Source: Desulfuromonadaceae bacterium
GTDB lineage: Bacteria; Desulfobacterota; Desulfuromonadia; Desulfuromonadales; JAHYIW01
Reading direction: 5' to 3'
NCBI GenBank assembly: GCA_019429445.1
Contig: JAHYIW010000019.1
Span: 1 to 64,000, forward strand
DNA: 64,000 bases
This document shows, one piece after another, positions 34,873 to 43,016 of the stretch. The notes under the pieces are model-generated. The model was not told the origin of the DNA, made no database searches, and saw only the letters and a list, made by a program, of their open reading frames with translations. Numbering within the stretch: position 1 is the stretch's first letter; every line of letters begins with the position of its first letter. The position numbers and the translations under genes are program-made.

Positions 34873-34887
34873 GGACTAAACTGTTAC
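34873..34887. repeat. 15-bp direct repeat GGACTAAACTGTTAC, copy 2 (outer end of the element)
   Basis: Same 15 bases and orientation as 33799-33813. This copy lies upstream of both element genes and likely marks the left terminus of the IS66-like element. Between here and 35196 I see only an imperfect inverted repeat near 35000-35033 (GGTGACC...GGTCACC) and no gene. Confidence 0.6.
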
Positions 34888-35195
34888 TGTCGGTAACCAG
34901 GAGGAATGGGGGACGTCCATGAAATTATGCGTTGCTCTTTTTTCAGCATAACACCATTCGGTACAGATATATTAGTTTGGTTCACCCGCAGAATCTATGG
35001 GTGACCACCGGCACAGGTGCGTCACCGGTCACCGAAGTTTGACACTTTCAAAGACATGAATTCTGTATTATCAGAAACTTAGTACAACCGACAACCACTT
35101 TTTTTACACTACAACGTTATTGGTCGGGAACTGGGCAGGGATCGATTTGACGCCCAGCCGGTTAAGAATCTCCTTTTTCGGCGGTCACATCTGGG

Positions 35196-35480
35196 AATCA
35201 ACATTGGCAGTCGGATTCGTTCTATACCGACGCCCTGCTGCGTGCCTTCCCGATTGTGCTACGGGAAGTCCCCGAGTCAATGAGCTATGAGACCCCGGAA
35301 CAGCATGTCGGCCATTGCTACAGCCTGCGCTGTCTCAAGCACTTTGCCGAGTTCTTCGGTCTGGTCGAGATCGAAAAAATCCGAATGATCGCTACGGCAG
35401 GGAATTTCGCCTGCGCAAGCTACCGCTCCTCGATCAATGTGTCCGGTTTCACGTCTGATCGGCCCATAGTGGTTCGCTGA
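35196..35480 (+). pseudogene. Remnant of an unidentified protein gene
   Basis: An open frame reads QSDSFYTDALLRAFPIVLRE, then ESMSYETPEQHVGHCYSLRCL and KHFAEFFGLVEIEKI. The protein-like quality is high up to about 35380, then the sequence becomes uncertain. A start can only be GTG at 35256 or lie further upstream, where the frame loses coding character. I do not recognise the family. Position suggests a fragment left by the mobile element activity. Confidence 0.35.
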
Positions 35481-35643
35481 GAAAACAGGCCAACATTCTT
35501 CATCTGTTCAAGATAACTGCACCCGGTCCGGAGCAACGCTTCGCAAACCGTCATTTTTTCATTTTGGCAGAGTCGATGCTCGGGTGTCGAAACCATAATT
35601 GCCTTGCGGGCATAAAGGCTGTTGACGGAAGAACAGAACAATG

Positions 35644-35674
35644 AAAAGGCCAACCTTGGGAAGGTTGGCCTTTT
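35644..35674. terminator. Bidirectional terminator downstream of tRNA-Pro
   Basis: AAAAGGCCAACCTT-GGG-AAGGTTGGCCTTTT, a 14-base perfect stem with A and T tails. It lies 24 bases beyond the 3' end of the minus-strand tRNA-Pro gene. Confidence 0.85.
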
Positions 35675-35697
35675 CGCATGCAACGTATGAAGAAAAA

Positions 35698-35774
35698 TGG
35701 TCGGGGCGAGAGGATTTGAACCTCCGGCCCCCTGCTCCCGAAGCAGGTGCGCTACCAGGCTGCGCTACGCCCCG
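35698..35774 (-). tRNA. tRNA-Pro (anticodon CGG)
   Basis: A 77-base cloverleaf on the minus strand. The acceptor stem is CGGGGCG/CGCCCCG, the anticodon loop TTCGGGA in a CTGC/GCAG-type stem, and the T loop GGTTCAAATCC. CCA is encoded (TGG at 35698-35700 on the plus strand). Its 3' end faces the mobile-element region, the usual orientation for an integration site. Confidence 0.95.
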
Positions 35775-35935
35775 ACATTCTTTTTTATTCTGCCAGCGGA
35801 GGGAAGAAATACCATGAAGCATAAGCAAAAGCAAGTATTTTTGGGGCTTATTTTGGATTTAATATAGCCGTTTTCTTCGCTCTCATTCACCCATGCGCAG
35901 ATAAGAGTGAACGTAGCATTTTCTGTCACAGCGGC

Positions 35936-35975
35936 AAAAAAAGACCATCTTCGTTGAGGAAGATGGTCTTTTTTT
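35936..35975. terminator. Terminator downstream of the tRNA-Lys/Glu/Glu cluster
   Basis: The stem AAGACCATCTT / AAGATGGTCTT has an 8-base loop and A and T runs on both sides. It lies 4 bases beyond the 3' end of the first tRNA-Glu on the minus strand and separates it from tRNA-Pro. Confidence 0.88.
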
Positions 35976-35979
35976 AAAT

Positions 35980-36057
35980 TGGCGTCCCCAAGGGGATTCG
36001 AACCCCTGTCGTCGCCGTGAAAGGGCGATGTCCTGGGCCAGGCTAGACGATAGGGAC
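35980..36057 (-). tRNA. tRNA-Glu (anticodon TTC)
   Basis: 78 bases on the minus strand. The acceptor starts GTCCCTA, the anticodon loop is CTTTCAC, and the T arm has GGGGTTCGAATCCCC. CCA is encoded at 35980-35982. Nearly identical to the copy at 36135-36212. Confidence 0.95.
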
Positions 36058-36134
36058 AGCAACTTTGTAAAGCGTGAAACGCGGTGTAACTGAACAGAAA
36101 CAACCCCGCTGATTGACAACGGGGCCGTTCCAAT

Positions 36135-36212
36135 TGGCGTCCCCAGGGGGATTCGAACCCCCGTCGCCGCCGTGAAAGGGCGGTGTCCTGGGCCAGGCTA
36201 GACGATAGGGAC
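36135..36212 (-). tRNA. tRNA-Glu (anticodon TTC), second copy
   Basis: 78 bases on the minus strand with the same anticodon loop CTTTCAC. It differs from the first copy at a few compensated stem positions (for example ACCGCCC/GGCGG against ATCGCCC/GGCGA in the anticodon arm region). CCA is encoded at 36135-36137. Confidence 0.95.
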
Positions 36213-36267
36213 TTAAAACATCAAGTACCTAGCAGGAAATGTCCCCGCTAATTACTGCCTGTAAAAA

Positions 36268-36343
36268 TGGTGTGCCGCGTAGGGATCGAACCTACGACCA
36301 TCTGATTAAAAGTCAGATGCTCTACCTACTGAGCTAGCGGCAC
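36268..36343 (-). tRNA. tRNA-Lys (anticodon TTT)
   Basis: 76 bases on the minus strand. The acceptor is GTGCCGC, the anticodon loop CTTTTAA, the T arm GTAGGTTCGATCCCTAC, and CCA is encoded at 36268-36270. First gene of the minus-strand tRNA cluster Lys, Glu, Glu, terminator, Pro. Confidence 0.96.
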
Positions 36344-36506
36344 ACAAGAATCAGACTTATACTTGATTAGTGCGGGCAAGTCAACCCCATTTTTCAATTA
36401 TTTTTGGCGCTCAGTGAGTGCCCAAAAACAGTCTGGAACGACGTCTTTACCGTTTGTAAAGGGGCATGTTATAGTGTGCGAAAATCATTAAAGACAGGAC
36501 AAGATC

Positions 36507-37376
36507 ATGCTGCCACACGATTACACCAGCGCGGTGCATCTGCCGTTCAACGCCGCTGCGTTGCATAAACGCCTCGATTTTCAAACGCCTGATCGCGATC
36601 CCGGCGGGGCCGGGTCGCTGCTGCTGCTGCAAGGCAGCTCCCTGTTGCTGAATCCTGCTGCGCAATTATTTGATTCCACGGTTGTGACTGACACCCTGGG
36701 TTCCCCGCCGCTCTATATCGGCCAGTGGGACGGTCGCCCCTGCCGCGTTGCACGTTCGTTGGAGGCAACTCCTCCCCACGGGGCGATCATCGCGGCATTG
36801 CTCTCCCCCGAACCACAGTTGCCGATCGATCTGCTGAGTCTTGGTGCGCTTGGCCGTCAGATTCTGCTTTGGGAACGACACAGCCGCTTTTGTGGCAAGT
36901 GCGGCAAGGCCACCCGCCGCATAGACGGTCACTGGGGCGTGTATTGCAGTGTCTGTAATTTTGAACGTTTTCCCGACCTTCATCCGTGTGTCATTGTCCT
37001 TATTCGCCGTGCTGACGAACTGCTGCTGGTGCGCAAAGCAGAATGGCAGACGGGGCGCTACGGACTGGTCGCCGGGTTCCTTGATTTAGGTGAATGCCTC
37101 GAAGAGGCTGTCGCTCGCGAGGTGGCGGAGGAGACGGGGATCCGGGTCGAAAATATTCACTACGTCGGCAGCCAGGCGTGGCCTTTTCCAAGTCAGTTGA
37201 TGACCGGGTTCCGTGCCGACTATGCGGGGGGAGAAGTATGTACTCAGGATGACGAACTGGAGGAGGCGCGCTGGTTTGCGCTCGACAAACTGCCTACTCT
37301 GCCACCGAAACGGAGTATCGCCCGTTATCTGATTGACCGTGAGGTGGAGCGACGTTGCGCGGATCGCGACTGCTGA
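36507..37376 (+). CDS. nudC: NAD(+) diphosphatase / RNA decapping Nudix hydrolase NudC
   Basis: 289 residues. The N-terminal NUDIX-like domain is at about 1-125. The zinc ribbon has CGKC near 130 and CSVC near 150. The Nudix box GFLDLGECLEEAVAREVAEETGI is at about 192-214, with REVAEE as the metal site. The SQAWPFPSQLM motif near 223 is the NADH pyrophosphatase signature. It hydrolyses NAD(H) to NMN(H) and AMP and removes NAD caps from RNA. Confidence 0.95.
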   Translation: MLPHDYTSAVHLPFNAAALHKRLDFQTPDRDPGGAGSLLLLQGSSLLLNPAAQLFDSTVVTDTLGSPPLYIGQWDGRPCRVARSLEATPPHGAIIAALLSPEPQLPIDLLSLGALGRQILLWERHSRFCGKCGKATRRIDGHWGVYCSVCNFERFPDLHPCVIVLIRRADELLLVRKAEWQTGRYGLVAGFLDLGECLEEAVAREVAEETGIRVENIHYVGSQAWPFPSQLMTGFRADYAGGEVCTQDDELEEARWFALDKLPTLPPKRSIARYLIDREVERRCADRDC

Positions 37377-37386
37377 AGGTGAACGA

Positions 37387-37632
37387 TCAGCAGGGGAGCA
37401 TTGCGGTTTCGGTAAAAAAGGATGCGAAACTGGCCCGGCGTTCCGGTTTGCGGGGTTCTGCTTGCGGAAGCTTTTCACGCAGGGTGTCGATGCCGACAGT
37501 CGCCCAGCCATCGGCGCGTTTGAATTTAAGAATGCGATTGACGGACAGAAATAAATTCAGGGCTTTCGGTGCCATGCGACACTTGGTGCCATCGACCATG
37601 ATAACTTCGATCAGGTTTTTTTCTTCTCTCAT
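37387..37632 (-). CDS. Small conserved protein, GSU3473-like
   Basis: 81 residues, starting MREEKNLIEVIMVDGTKCRM and continuing APKALNLFLSVNRILKFKRADGWATVG. A coherent short protein with a mixed alpha-beta pattern. I recall a Geobacter family of this size named after GSU3473, but that match is from memory. No function is known. A GAGG lies before the ATG. Convergent with nudC, 10 bases apart. The 37633-37836 gap shows nothing else. Confidence 0.6.
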   Translation of the reverse strand: MREEKNLIEVIMVDGTKCRMAPKALNLFLSVNRILKFKRADGWATVGIDTLREKLPQAEPRKPERRASFASFFTETAMLPC

Positions 37633-37836
37633 GCGGCTGCCTCGTTATGTGAAAGCTAAAAATCTTCGGCATATTAGTGATATTTAAGTTGTTTGTCAAT
37701 GGAAAATTGGTGATTTTTTCACGGGCTGGAGGTAGCACTCATGAGGGGTGCGATTCAGGCGTTTCAGGGGTGGGTGCAGAGCAGAGGCTCGCAACGGTGC
37801 AATCCGCACTGCGGGCAGTTCATCGTTTAGCTTCTT

Positions 37837-38643
37837 TCAGGACGATAAATCCCCTTCCACTTTAGGGAGTTGCTGCAAATCACCGTAGAGATACTGGAGG
37901 ATCGTGGCGACGGTGAATCCGGCGGTTTCGGTGCGCAGGATGCGTGGCCCGCAACCGACCGGGATAAACCCCGCCTGCCGGGCAGCGCCGGCCTCTGCCG
38001 CACTGAAACCGCCTTCGGGCCCGATCAAAAGCGCGACGCTGCGCGGGGGGGGGGAGGGGAGTGCGGTAGCGAGTGGTTGCGAGGCATCTTCCCACAGCAA
38101 GAGTTTCAGCTCGGCAGTGCAGTCGGCGAGGACCCGGGAGAGGGGCAACGGCGCGACAACTTCGGGGAGAAACAGGCGGTGTGATTGACGCGCCGCTTCG
38201 CGAACAATCAAGCGCCAACGCTCCAGCCGTTTTTCACCGCGCTCAGCGGCCTTGCGATCAATCACCCGCTCACTGATCAACGGGACAAACTGCCGGATGC
38301 CCAGCTCGGTACCTTTTTGCAGGATCAGCTCCATTTTATCGGCTTTCGGTAGCCCCTGATAGAGATCGATCGGCAGCGCCGTTTCGCTGCTGGTGTGACG
38401 TTCCTGGATTGTCGCAGTGACATGCTGCCCAGCGGTGGTTTCGAGCAGGCAACGACACAGTGTGCCCCGACCGTCGAGCAGGGCAATTTCGGTCCCCGCC
38501 TTGAGGCGCAGGACGCGGCTGATGTGATGAGCGATGTCTGCAGGGAGGTGAACCCGGTCGCGGGTCAGCTGGTCGGCGGGGACGAAAAAGCGGCGCACGT
38601 CATCGTTCCCGGCGGAACTGAATGCAGGACCATTCATCTTCAT
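37837..38643 (-). CDS. rsmE: 16S rRNA (uracil(1498)-N(3))-methyltransferase RsmE
   Basis: 268 residues. The N-terminal PUA-like domain reads RRFFVPADQL...IAHHISRVLRLKAG. The SPOUT domain has LYQGLPKADKMELILQKGTELGI, AARQSHRLFLPEV and LIGPEGGFSAAE. The C-terminal knot is CGPRILRTETAGFTVATILQYLYG. It methylates U1498 of 16S rRNA. It overlaps prmA by 44 bases; a start at 38637 (second Met) is equally possible. Confidence 0.94.
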   Translation of the reverse strand: MKMNGPAFSSAGNDDVRRFFVPADQLTRDRVHLPADIAHHISRVLRLKAGTEIALLDGRGTLCRCLLETTAGQHVTATIQERHTSSETALPIDLYQGLPKADKMELILQKGTELGIRQFVPLISERVIDRKAAERGEKRLERWRLIVREAARQSHRLFLPEVVAPLPLSRVLADCTAELKLLLWEDASQPLATALPSPPPRSVALLIGPEGGFSAAEAGAARQAGFIPVGCGPRILRTETAGFTVATILQYLYGDLQQLPKVEGDLSS

Positions 38644-39520
38644 GACGGATGATCGGGGCGCTCAATCCGTGATCATGAAACGCCGCACAGACCTGTGGTT
38701 CTTTCTCAATGAGAATCCCCGAGAGGACCAGCACCCCTTGCGGGTTCAGGCGGTCGAGAAATTCCGGGAGCAGGCGGATATTTTCCTCGGCGAGAATGTT
38801 GGCCAGAATCAGATCGAATCCGCCGGGAAGATTTTCCAGCGGCGTCGCGGTAATTTCGATGCGCTCCGCAACCTGGTTAAGGCAAGCATTTTCACTGGCG
38901 ACGTGGCACGCACCGGGATCAATGTCGCAGGCCACAACGTGTTGCGCACCGAGCGCCGCAGCCGCGATGGCGAGGATTCCGGAGCCGGTGCCAACATCAA
39001 GGACACGGGGCCTGGGGTGAGTGTCAATAAACGTGACCAGTGCTTCGAGGCAGAGTCGGGTGGTGGCGTGGGTGCCGGTGCCGAAAGCCATGCCGGGGTC
39101 GATATTGATGACCGTTTCGTCGCGTGTGGCGTGGTGATCTTCCCAGGAGGGTTTGACCACCAGGCGGTCACCGATGTGAAAAGTGAAGAAATTCTGTTTC
39201 CAGTTTTCGGCCCAGTCGAGCGGCTGAAGACGTTCGACCCGGGGAGGTGTCATCGCCAGTTCCGGAAATTCTCCGGACAAAGTACGTAACGCCCGGTTAA
39301 TGCTGTCAAGCAGCGCATCAACGTCGGTTGTCGCTGAGAAATAGGCCTTCAGCTGTTGCGTCGTCGTGACCTGTTCATCGGGGTCCGGTGGCACGAAGGT
39401 ATCGAGTTCGCGTTCTTCAACAGTAACACCGGTACTGCCAAGCTCATTGAGCACGGCACAGAGCGGGTCGATGGCGTCATTGGGGACAGGGAGATGGATT
39501 TCGAGCCAGTCATTATTCAT
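38600..39520 (-). CDS. prmA: Ribosomal protein L11 methyltransferase
   Basis: 306 residues. The N-terminal L11-recognition domain (about 1-60) starts NDWLEIHLPVPND. The SAM-binding Rossmann fold has DPGMAFGTGTHATTRLCLEAL, VLDVGTGSGILAIAA, ACDIDPGAC and LANILAEENI. It trimethylates lysines and the N-terminus of L11. Upstream gene of the prmA-rsmE pair, a common pairing. Confidence 0.95.
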   Translation of the reverse strand: MNNDWLEIHLPVPNDAIDPLCAVLNELGSTGVTVEERELDTFVPPDPDEQVTTTQQLKAYFSATTDVDALLDSINRALRTLSGEFPELAMTPPRVERLQPLDWAENWKQNFFTFHIGDRLVVKPSWEDHHATRDETVINIDPGMAFGTGTHATTRLCLEALVTFIDTHPRPRVLDVGTGSGILAIAAAALGAQHVVACDIDPGACHVASENACLNQVAERIEITATPLENLPGGFDLILANILAEENIRLLPEFLDRLNPQGVLVLSGILIEKEPQVCAAFHDHGLSAPIIRHEDEWSCIQFRRER

Positions 39521-39739
39521 GGAAGAGATTTAGCAGAGCCAGCCAGGTAAATGCAATAAAAACCGTGTTGTGAAAAAATCACAGGGAATGCCGCTCTCTC
39601 CGGTCGGAGGATGCTTTGGAGCGATTAAATGCAACATATCGTTCGCTGAATCGGGCAGCAACACCGGCAATGCAAAAAAAAAGTTGCCTTCTCATTAGGA
39701 TTTAGTATAGTCTGGGCCTAATTTTAATGAGGATTGTTA

Positions 39740-40546
39740 ATGGCGAGCGCGCGGCAGGTTTTTTTATTATCAGATGCAACCGGAGAAACGGCTGAAAAGA
39801 TCGCCATGGCTGCGCTGACCCAGTTTTCAGCCGAAGCGGTTCGGTTGCGCAGAATCAGCAATGTGCGCGACAAAAACCAGGTTTATGAGGCGCTTGATGA
39901 GGCGCTTCAGGAACGCGGACTGGTCATATACACGATTGTCAATCGCGAACTCGCGAAGTTGGTGCATGACGAATGTGATGCTCTCAGCCTGTCAAGCCTT
40001 GATCTGCTCACCCCTTTACTGATCAGGCTGACAGAGTTTTTTGGTTATTCACCGCGCGAAACGCCGGGATTGTTGCACGGCGTCGGTGAGGCTTATTTCC
40101 GGCGCATAGAAGCTGTTGAGTTTACCGTCAAACATGACGACGGTCAGGAGACCCGCGGCATACACAAGGCGGACATCGTCCTGACCGGCATCTCCCGAAC
40201 CAGCAAAACCCCGATATCGGTCTATCTCGCACACCGGGGATGGCGCGTTGCCAATGTTCCGCTGGTTACGGGGATCGCCCCGCCGCCCGAATTACTTGAG
40301 GTCGATCCGCAGCGCGTGGCGGCATTGACGATCGACGCGCAGCGTCTGGTTGAATTACGCGCGGCACGACTGCGGAATCTTGGGCAGGATCCGCGTTCGG
40401 CTTACGCTGATTATGAGGAAATTGAACAGGAATTGCGTCAGGCGCGGGCGCTGTTCCGGCGTCAGAAATGGGTGATAATTAACGTCACGGGCAAGGCGGT
40501 CGAGGAGACTGCCAATGAAGTGCTGGAAAAGCTTAAACTTAAATAG
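39740..40546 (+). CDS. PEP synthase / PPDK regulatory kinase-phosphorylase (DUF299)
   Basis: 268 residues. It starts [19 protein letters not shown], the DUF299 signature. The P-loop-like [22 protein letters not shown] and [20 protein letters not shown] follow. Such proteins reversibly phosphorylate a Thr of pyruvate phosphate dikinase or PEP synthase using ADP and remove it with Pi. The target is not in the window. The ATG at 39740 has GAGG upstream; a TTG at 39734 is an alternative. Confidence 0.92.
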   Translation: MASARQVFLLSDATGETAEKIAMAALTQFSAEAVRLRRISNVRDKNQVYEALDEALQERGLVIYTIVNRELAKLVHDECDALSLSSLDLLTPLLIRLTEFFGYSPRETPGLLHGVGEAYFRRIEAVEFTVKHDDGQETRGIHKADIVLTGISRTSKTPISVYLAHRGWRVANVPLVTGIAPPPELLEVDPQRVAALTIDAQRLVELRAARLRNLGQDPRSAYADYEEIEQELRQARALFRRQKWVIINVTGKAVEETANEVLEKLKLK

Positions 40547-40653
40547 GATGGCGTCGCACAAAGCCTGCCCTGCTGCGTTACGTTGATTTTTCAGGACCGC
40601 TCTTGTAGGACGAAATTTTTACAGCCATCCCATGAGTTTTTGCGAGAGCATCA
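40547..40653. repeat. Dispersed repeat GATGGCGTCGCA...TTTTTGCGAGAGCATC, copy 3
   Basis: A shorter (about 107 bases) relative of copies 1 and 2. It keeps the GATGGCGTCGCA opening, GATTTTTCAGGACC, GTAGGACGAAATTTTT and the TTTTTGCGAG end. It begins directly after the DUF299 stop codon. Confidence 0.75.
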
Positions 40654-40761
40654 AATAGGCGGTACGCACATAATAAGAAATGGATGACCACGCTATCAAT
40701 GTTTGCCGGATATACGGGGATAAACTAAAGAATCGCTGAATTTTGCGAAAAGGAGAACACC

Positions 40762-41433
40762 ATGCGTATACTTGTTGTCGAAGATGAAAAAAAGGTCGCC
40801 AGTTTTATCAAACGGGGGATGGAAGAAGAGGAATTCAGCGTTGACCTGGCCTATGATGGCGAGGAGGGTCTCGACCTTGCTGAAGCGAATCCCTACAACC
40901 TGATCATCATGGACCTGATGTTGCCGAAAATGGGCGGTCTCGACGTCATTCGTCAGTTACGCAAAAAAGAGATCAATGTTCCGGTTTTGTGTTTGACCGC
41001 TAAAGACACCGTTGACGATATTGTTGCCGGGCTTGATTCGGGCAGCGACGATTATCTCACCAAGCCGTTTGCTTTTGCCGAGTTGCTGGCCCGGGTGCGG
41101 GCGTTGTTGCGTCGTGGCAGTCAGGACCGTGGGGCCGAAATCGTCTTTGCTGATCTGCGCCTCGATCCGGTGACCCACCGCGTCTGGCGGGGAGACAAGG
41201 AGATTGATCTGACCGCCAAGGAGTACGGTCTGCTGGAATATTTCATGCGCAACCCCAACCAGATTCTGACGCGGACGATGATCGCAGAGCACGTCTGGGA
41301 TTATACGTTTGACTCCTTTACCAATATCATTGATGTCTATGTCAACTATCTGCGGAAAAAAGTTGACCGTGATTTCAGCCTCAAGCTGATCCATACTGCT
41401 CGCGGCATGGGTTATATCCTCAAGGAGGGATAG
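40762..41433 (+). CDS. OmpR/PhoB family response regulator
   Basis: 223 residues. The receiver has acidic residues in VVEDEKK and the phospho-Asp near 51 in IIMDLMLPKMGG. Thr near 79 (CLTAKD) and Lys near 102 (LTKPF) complete the site. The winged-helix DNA-binding domain (about 125-220) has LTAKEYGLLEYFMRNPNQIL and IIDVYVNYLRKKVD. AAGGAG precedes the ATG. Its kinase partner follows at once. Confidence 0.94.
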   Translation: MRILVVEDEKKVASFIKRGMEEEEFSVDLAYDGEEGLDLAEANPYNLIIMDLMLPKMGGLDVIRQLRKKEINVPVLCLTAKDTVDDIVAGLDSGSDDYLTKPFAFAELLARVRALLRRGSQDRGAEIVFADLRLDPVTHRVWRGDKEIDLTAKEYGLLEYFMRNPNQILTRTMIAEHVWDYTFDSFTNIIDVYVNYLRKKVDRDFSLKLIHTARGMGYILKEG

Positions 41434-41434
41434 C

Positions 41435-42895
41435 TTGTTTCGTCGCTCTATCCGTTTCCGGCTGACCCTCTGGTATGCCTTCACCCTGGCCGTCGTTCTG
41501 GCGGCCAGTGGTCTTTTCTGGGACATCTATTTCTCTCGTGAATTGCGCGAGCATCATGACACCCGCCTTCATCTGGTTGCCGAGGATATCGCAAATCTTT
41601 ACTTTGAAGACGGTCGTGGCGCACGATTGCCCCTCGATAATGCCGATCCCGAACGTTGTAGCCGTCTTGAAGAATACGTTCGTCTGCATAATTGGGGGGA
41701 ATTGGTGCAGATCCTCAATCGTGACGGGTCGGTTACCTGTGCGTCGATTAATTTGCGAAAATATCGCTTGCCGCTGAGCAAGCAGGCTCTGCTTGCGGCA
41801 AAAAACGGGCAACCTTATTTTGAAATGGCCAGCTCTGAATCCGAAATTCCGTTGCGCTTGCTGACCTACCCGGTGCTGGAGAAAGGACAGATTGTCAGCC
41901 TGATCCAGGTCGCGATCAGCCTTTCAGAAGTGAACCGGGCCGTTCACCACCTGCGGCTGGTGCTCTTGACCTTCAGCCCGCTGGTGTTGCTTGGGTTGAG
42001 CTTCGGCGGGTGGTTTTTGGCCGGACGCGCCTTGTCGCCGATCCTGCGGATCGCCCGCGAGGCAGGACATATCGACGCCGAAAATCTAACCAGACGTCTC
42101 CCTGAAGGGGAATCGAACGACGAGTTGGGGCAGATGGTGAGGTCTTTCAATTTGATGTTGGGACGTCTTGAAGAGTCTTTTCAAAAAATCAAGCAATTTT
42201 CCGGCGATGCTTCGCACGAGTTGCGGACGCCGCTGACCATTTTAAAAGGGGAAACCGAGGTCGCCTTGCGCTGGGCGAAGAGCCCTGACGAATATCGCAA
42301 TGTGCTTGAATCGAATATTGAGGAAATTAACCGCATGGAGCGGATTCTCGAAGATCTCCTGTTGCTGGCAAAGAGTGAGGCCGGGGAATTGCCGTTACAG
42401 AACGCCGAACTCAGTCTCAGCGACCTGTTGCAGGAACTCTACCTCCAGGCGAATTTGCTCGGGGAGTCGCGGCGAATCAAAGTGCTGCTGCATCTGGCTG
42501 TTGACGGTGAAGTGCGGATCATCGGTGATGAATTGCGTTTACGGCAAATGTTTTTGAACCTTATTATTAACGGAATCAAATATACCCCCGAGGGAGGGCG
42601 GGTCGATATTGGTCTGGGGCTGGACGACAGCAACGCTGTTGTCAGCATCAAGGATAACGGGATCGGCATCGACAAAAACCACCTGCCACACATTTATGAT
42701 CGTTTTTACCGGGTGGACGCCGCCCGTAATCGGGAAGACGGTGGCACCGGTCTGGGGCTGGCTATTGTCCGCTGGGTTGTTGATGCGCATGACGGGGTCA
42801 TTAATGTTGTATCGAAGCCCGGTGCCGGGACGATTTTTACTGTAACGCTGCCGATTGGCGGCAATGCAGCGTATCGCCAGCGGCAAGAAAATTAA
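41435..42895 (+). CDS. Sensor histidine kinase, heavy-metal sensor (CusS/CopS) type
   Basis: 486 residues, TTG start at 41435 with AAGGAGGGA upstream. TM1 is at about 7-27, then a periplasmic domain (about 30-170), TM2 (about 175-198, LLTFSPLVLLGLSFGGWFLA) and HAMP (about 200-250). HisKA has its His near 265 in FSGDASHELRTPLT. The HATPase has NGIKYTPEGG, DNGIGI and GGTGLGLAIV. The layout is that of copper/silver sensors, but no metal gene lies nearby, so the signal is unknown. Starts 1 base after the regulator stop. Confidence 0.92.
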   Translation: MFRRSIRFRLTLWYAFTLAVVLAASGLFWDIYFSRELREHHDTRLHLVAEDIANLYFEDGRGARLPLDNADPERCSRLEEYVRLHNWGELVQILNRDGSVTCASINLRKYRLPLSKQALLAAKNGQPYFEMASSESEIPLRLLTYPVLEKGQIVSLIQVAISLSEVNRAVHHLRLVLLTFSPLVLLGLSFGGWFLAGRALSPILRIAREAGHIDAENLTRRLPEGESNDELGQMVRSFNLMLGRLEESFQKIKQFSGDASHELRTPLTILKGETEVALRWAKSPDEYRNVLESNIEEINRMERILEDLLLLAKSEAGELPLQNAELSLSDLLQELYLQANLLGESRRIKVLLHLAVDGEVRIIGDELRLRQMFLNLIINGIKYTPEGGRVDIGLGLDDSNAVVSIKDNGIGIDKNHLPHIYDRFYRVDAARNREDGGTGLGLAIVRWVVDAHDGVINVVSKPGAGTIFTVTLPIGGNAAYRQRQEN

Positions 42896-43016
42896 CTTCG
42901 ATCGTTTCCCGTCGGGCACAGCCTTTGTCGCTCCCTCCAGGCTTTGTTCTTGACAGGGTCCCCTCCCGGTTGTTAACTTGTCGAATTGCTGAATCGGATA
43001 ATCAACGGGGACCGTT

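Noticed and set aside
35559-36133. Open frames on the minus strand across the tRNA genes, including one with the [16 protein letters not shown] stretch
   Set aside because: The sequence is the tRNA-Pro and tRNA-Glu genes read as protein, a well-known annotation artefact.
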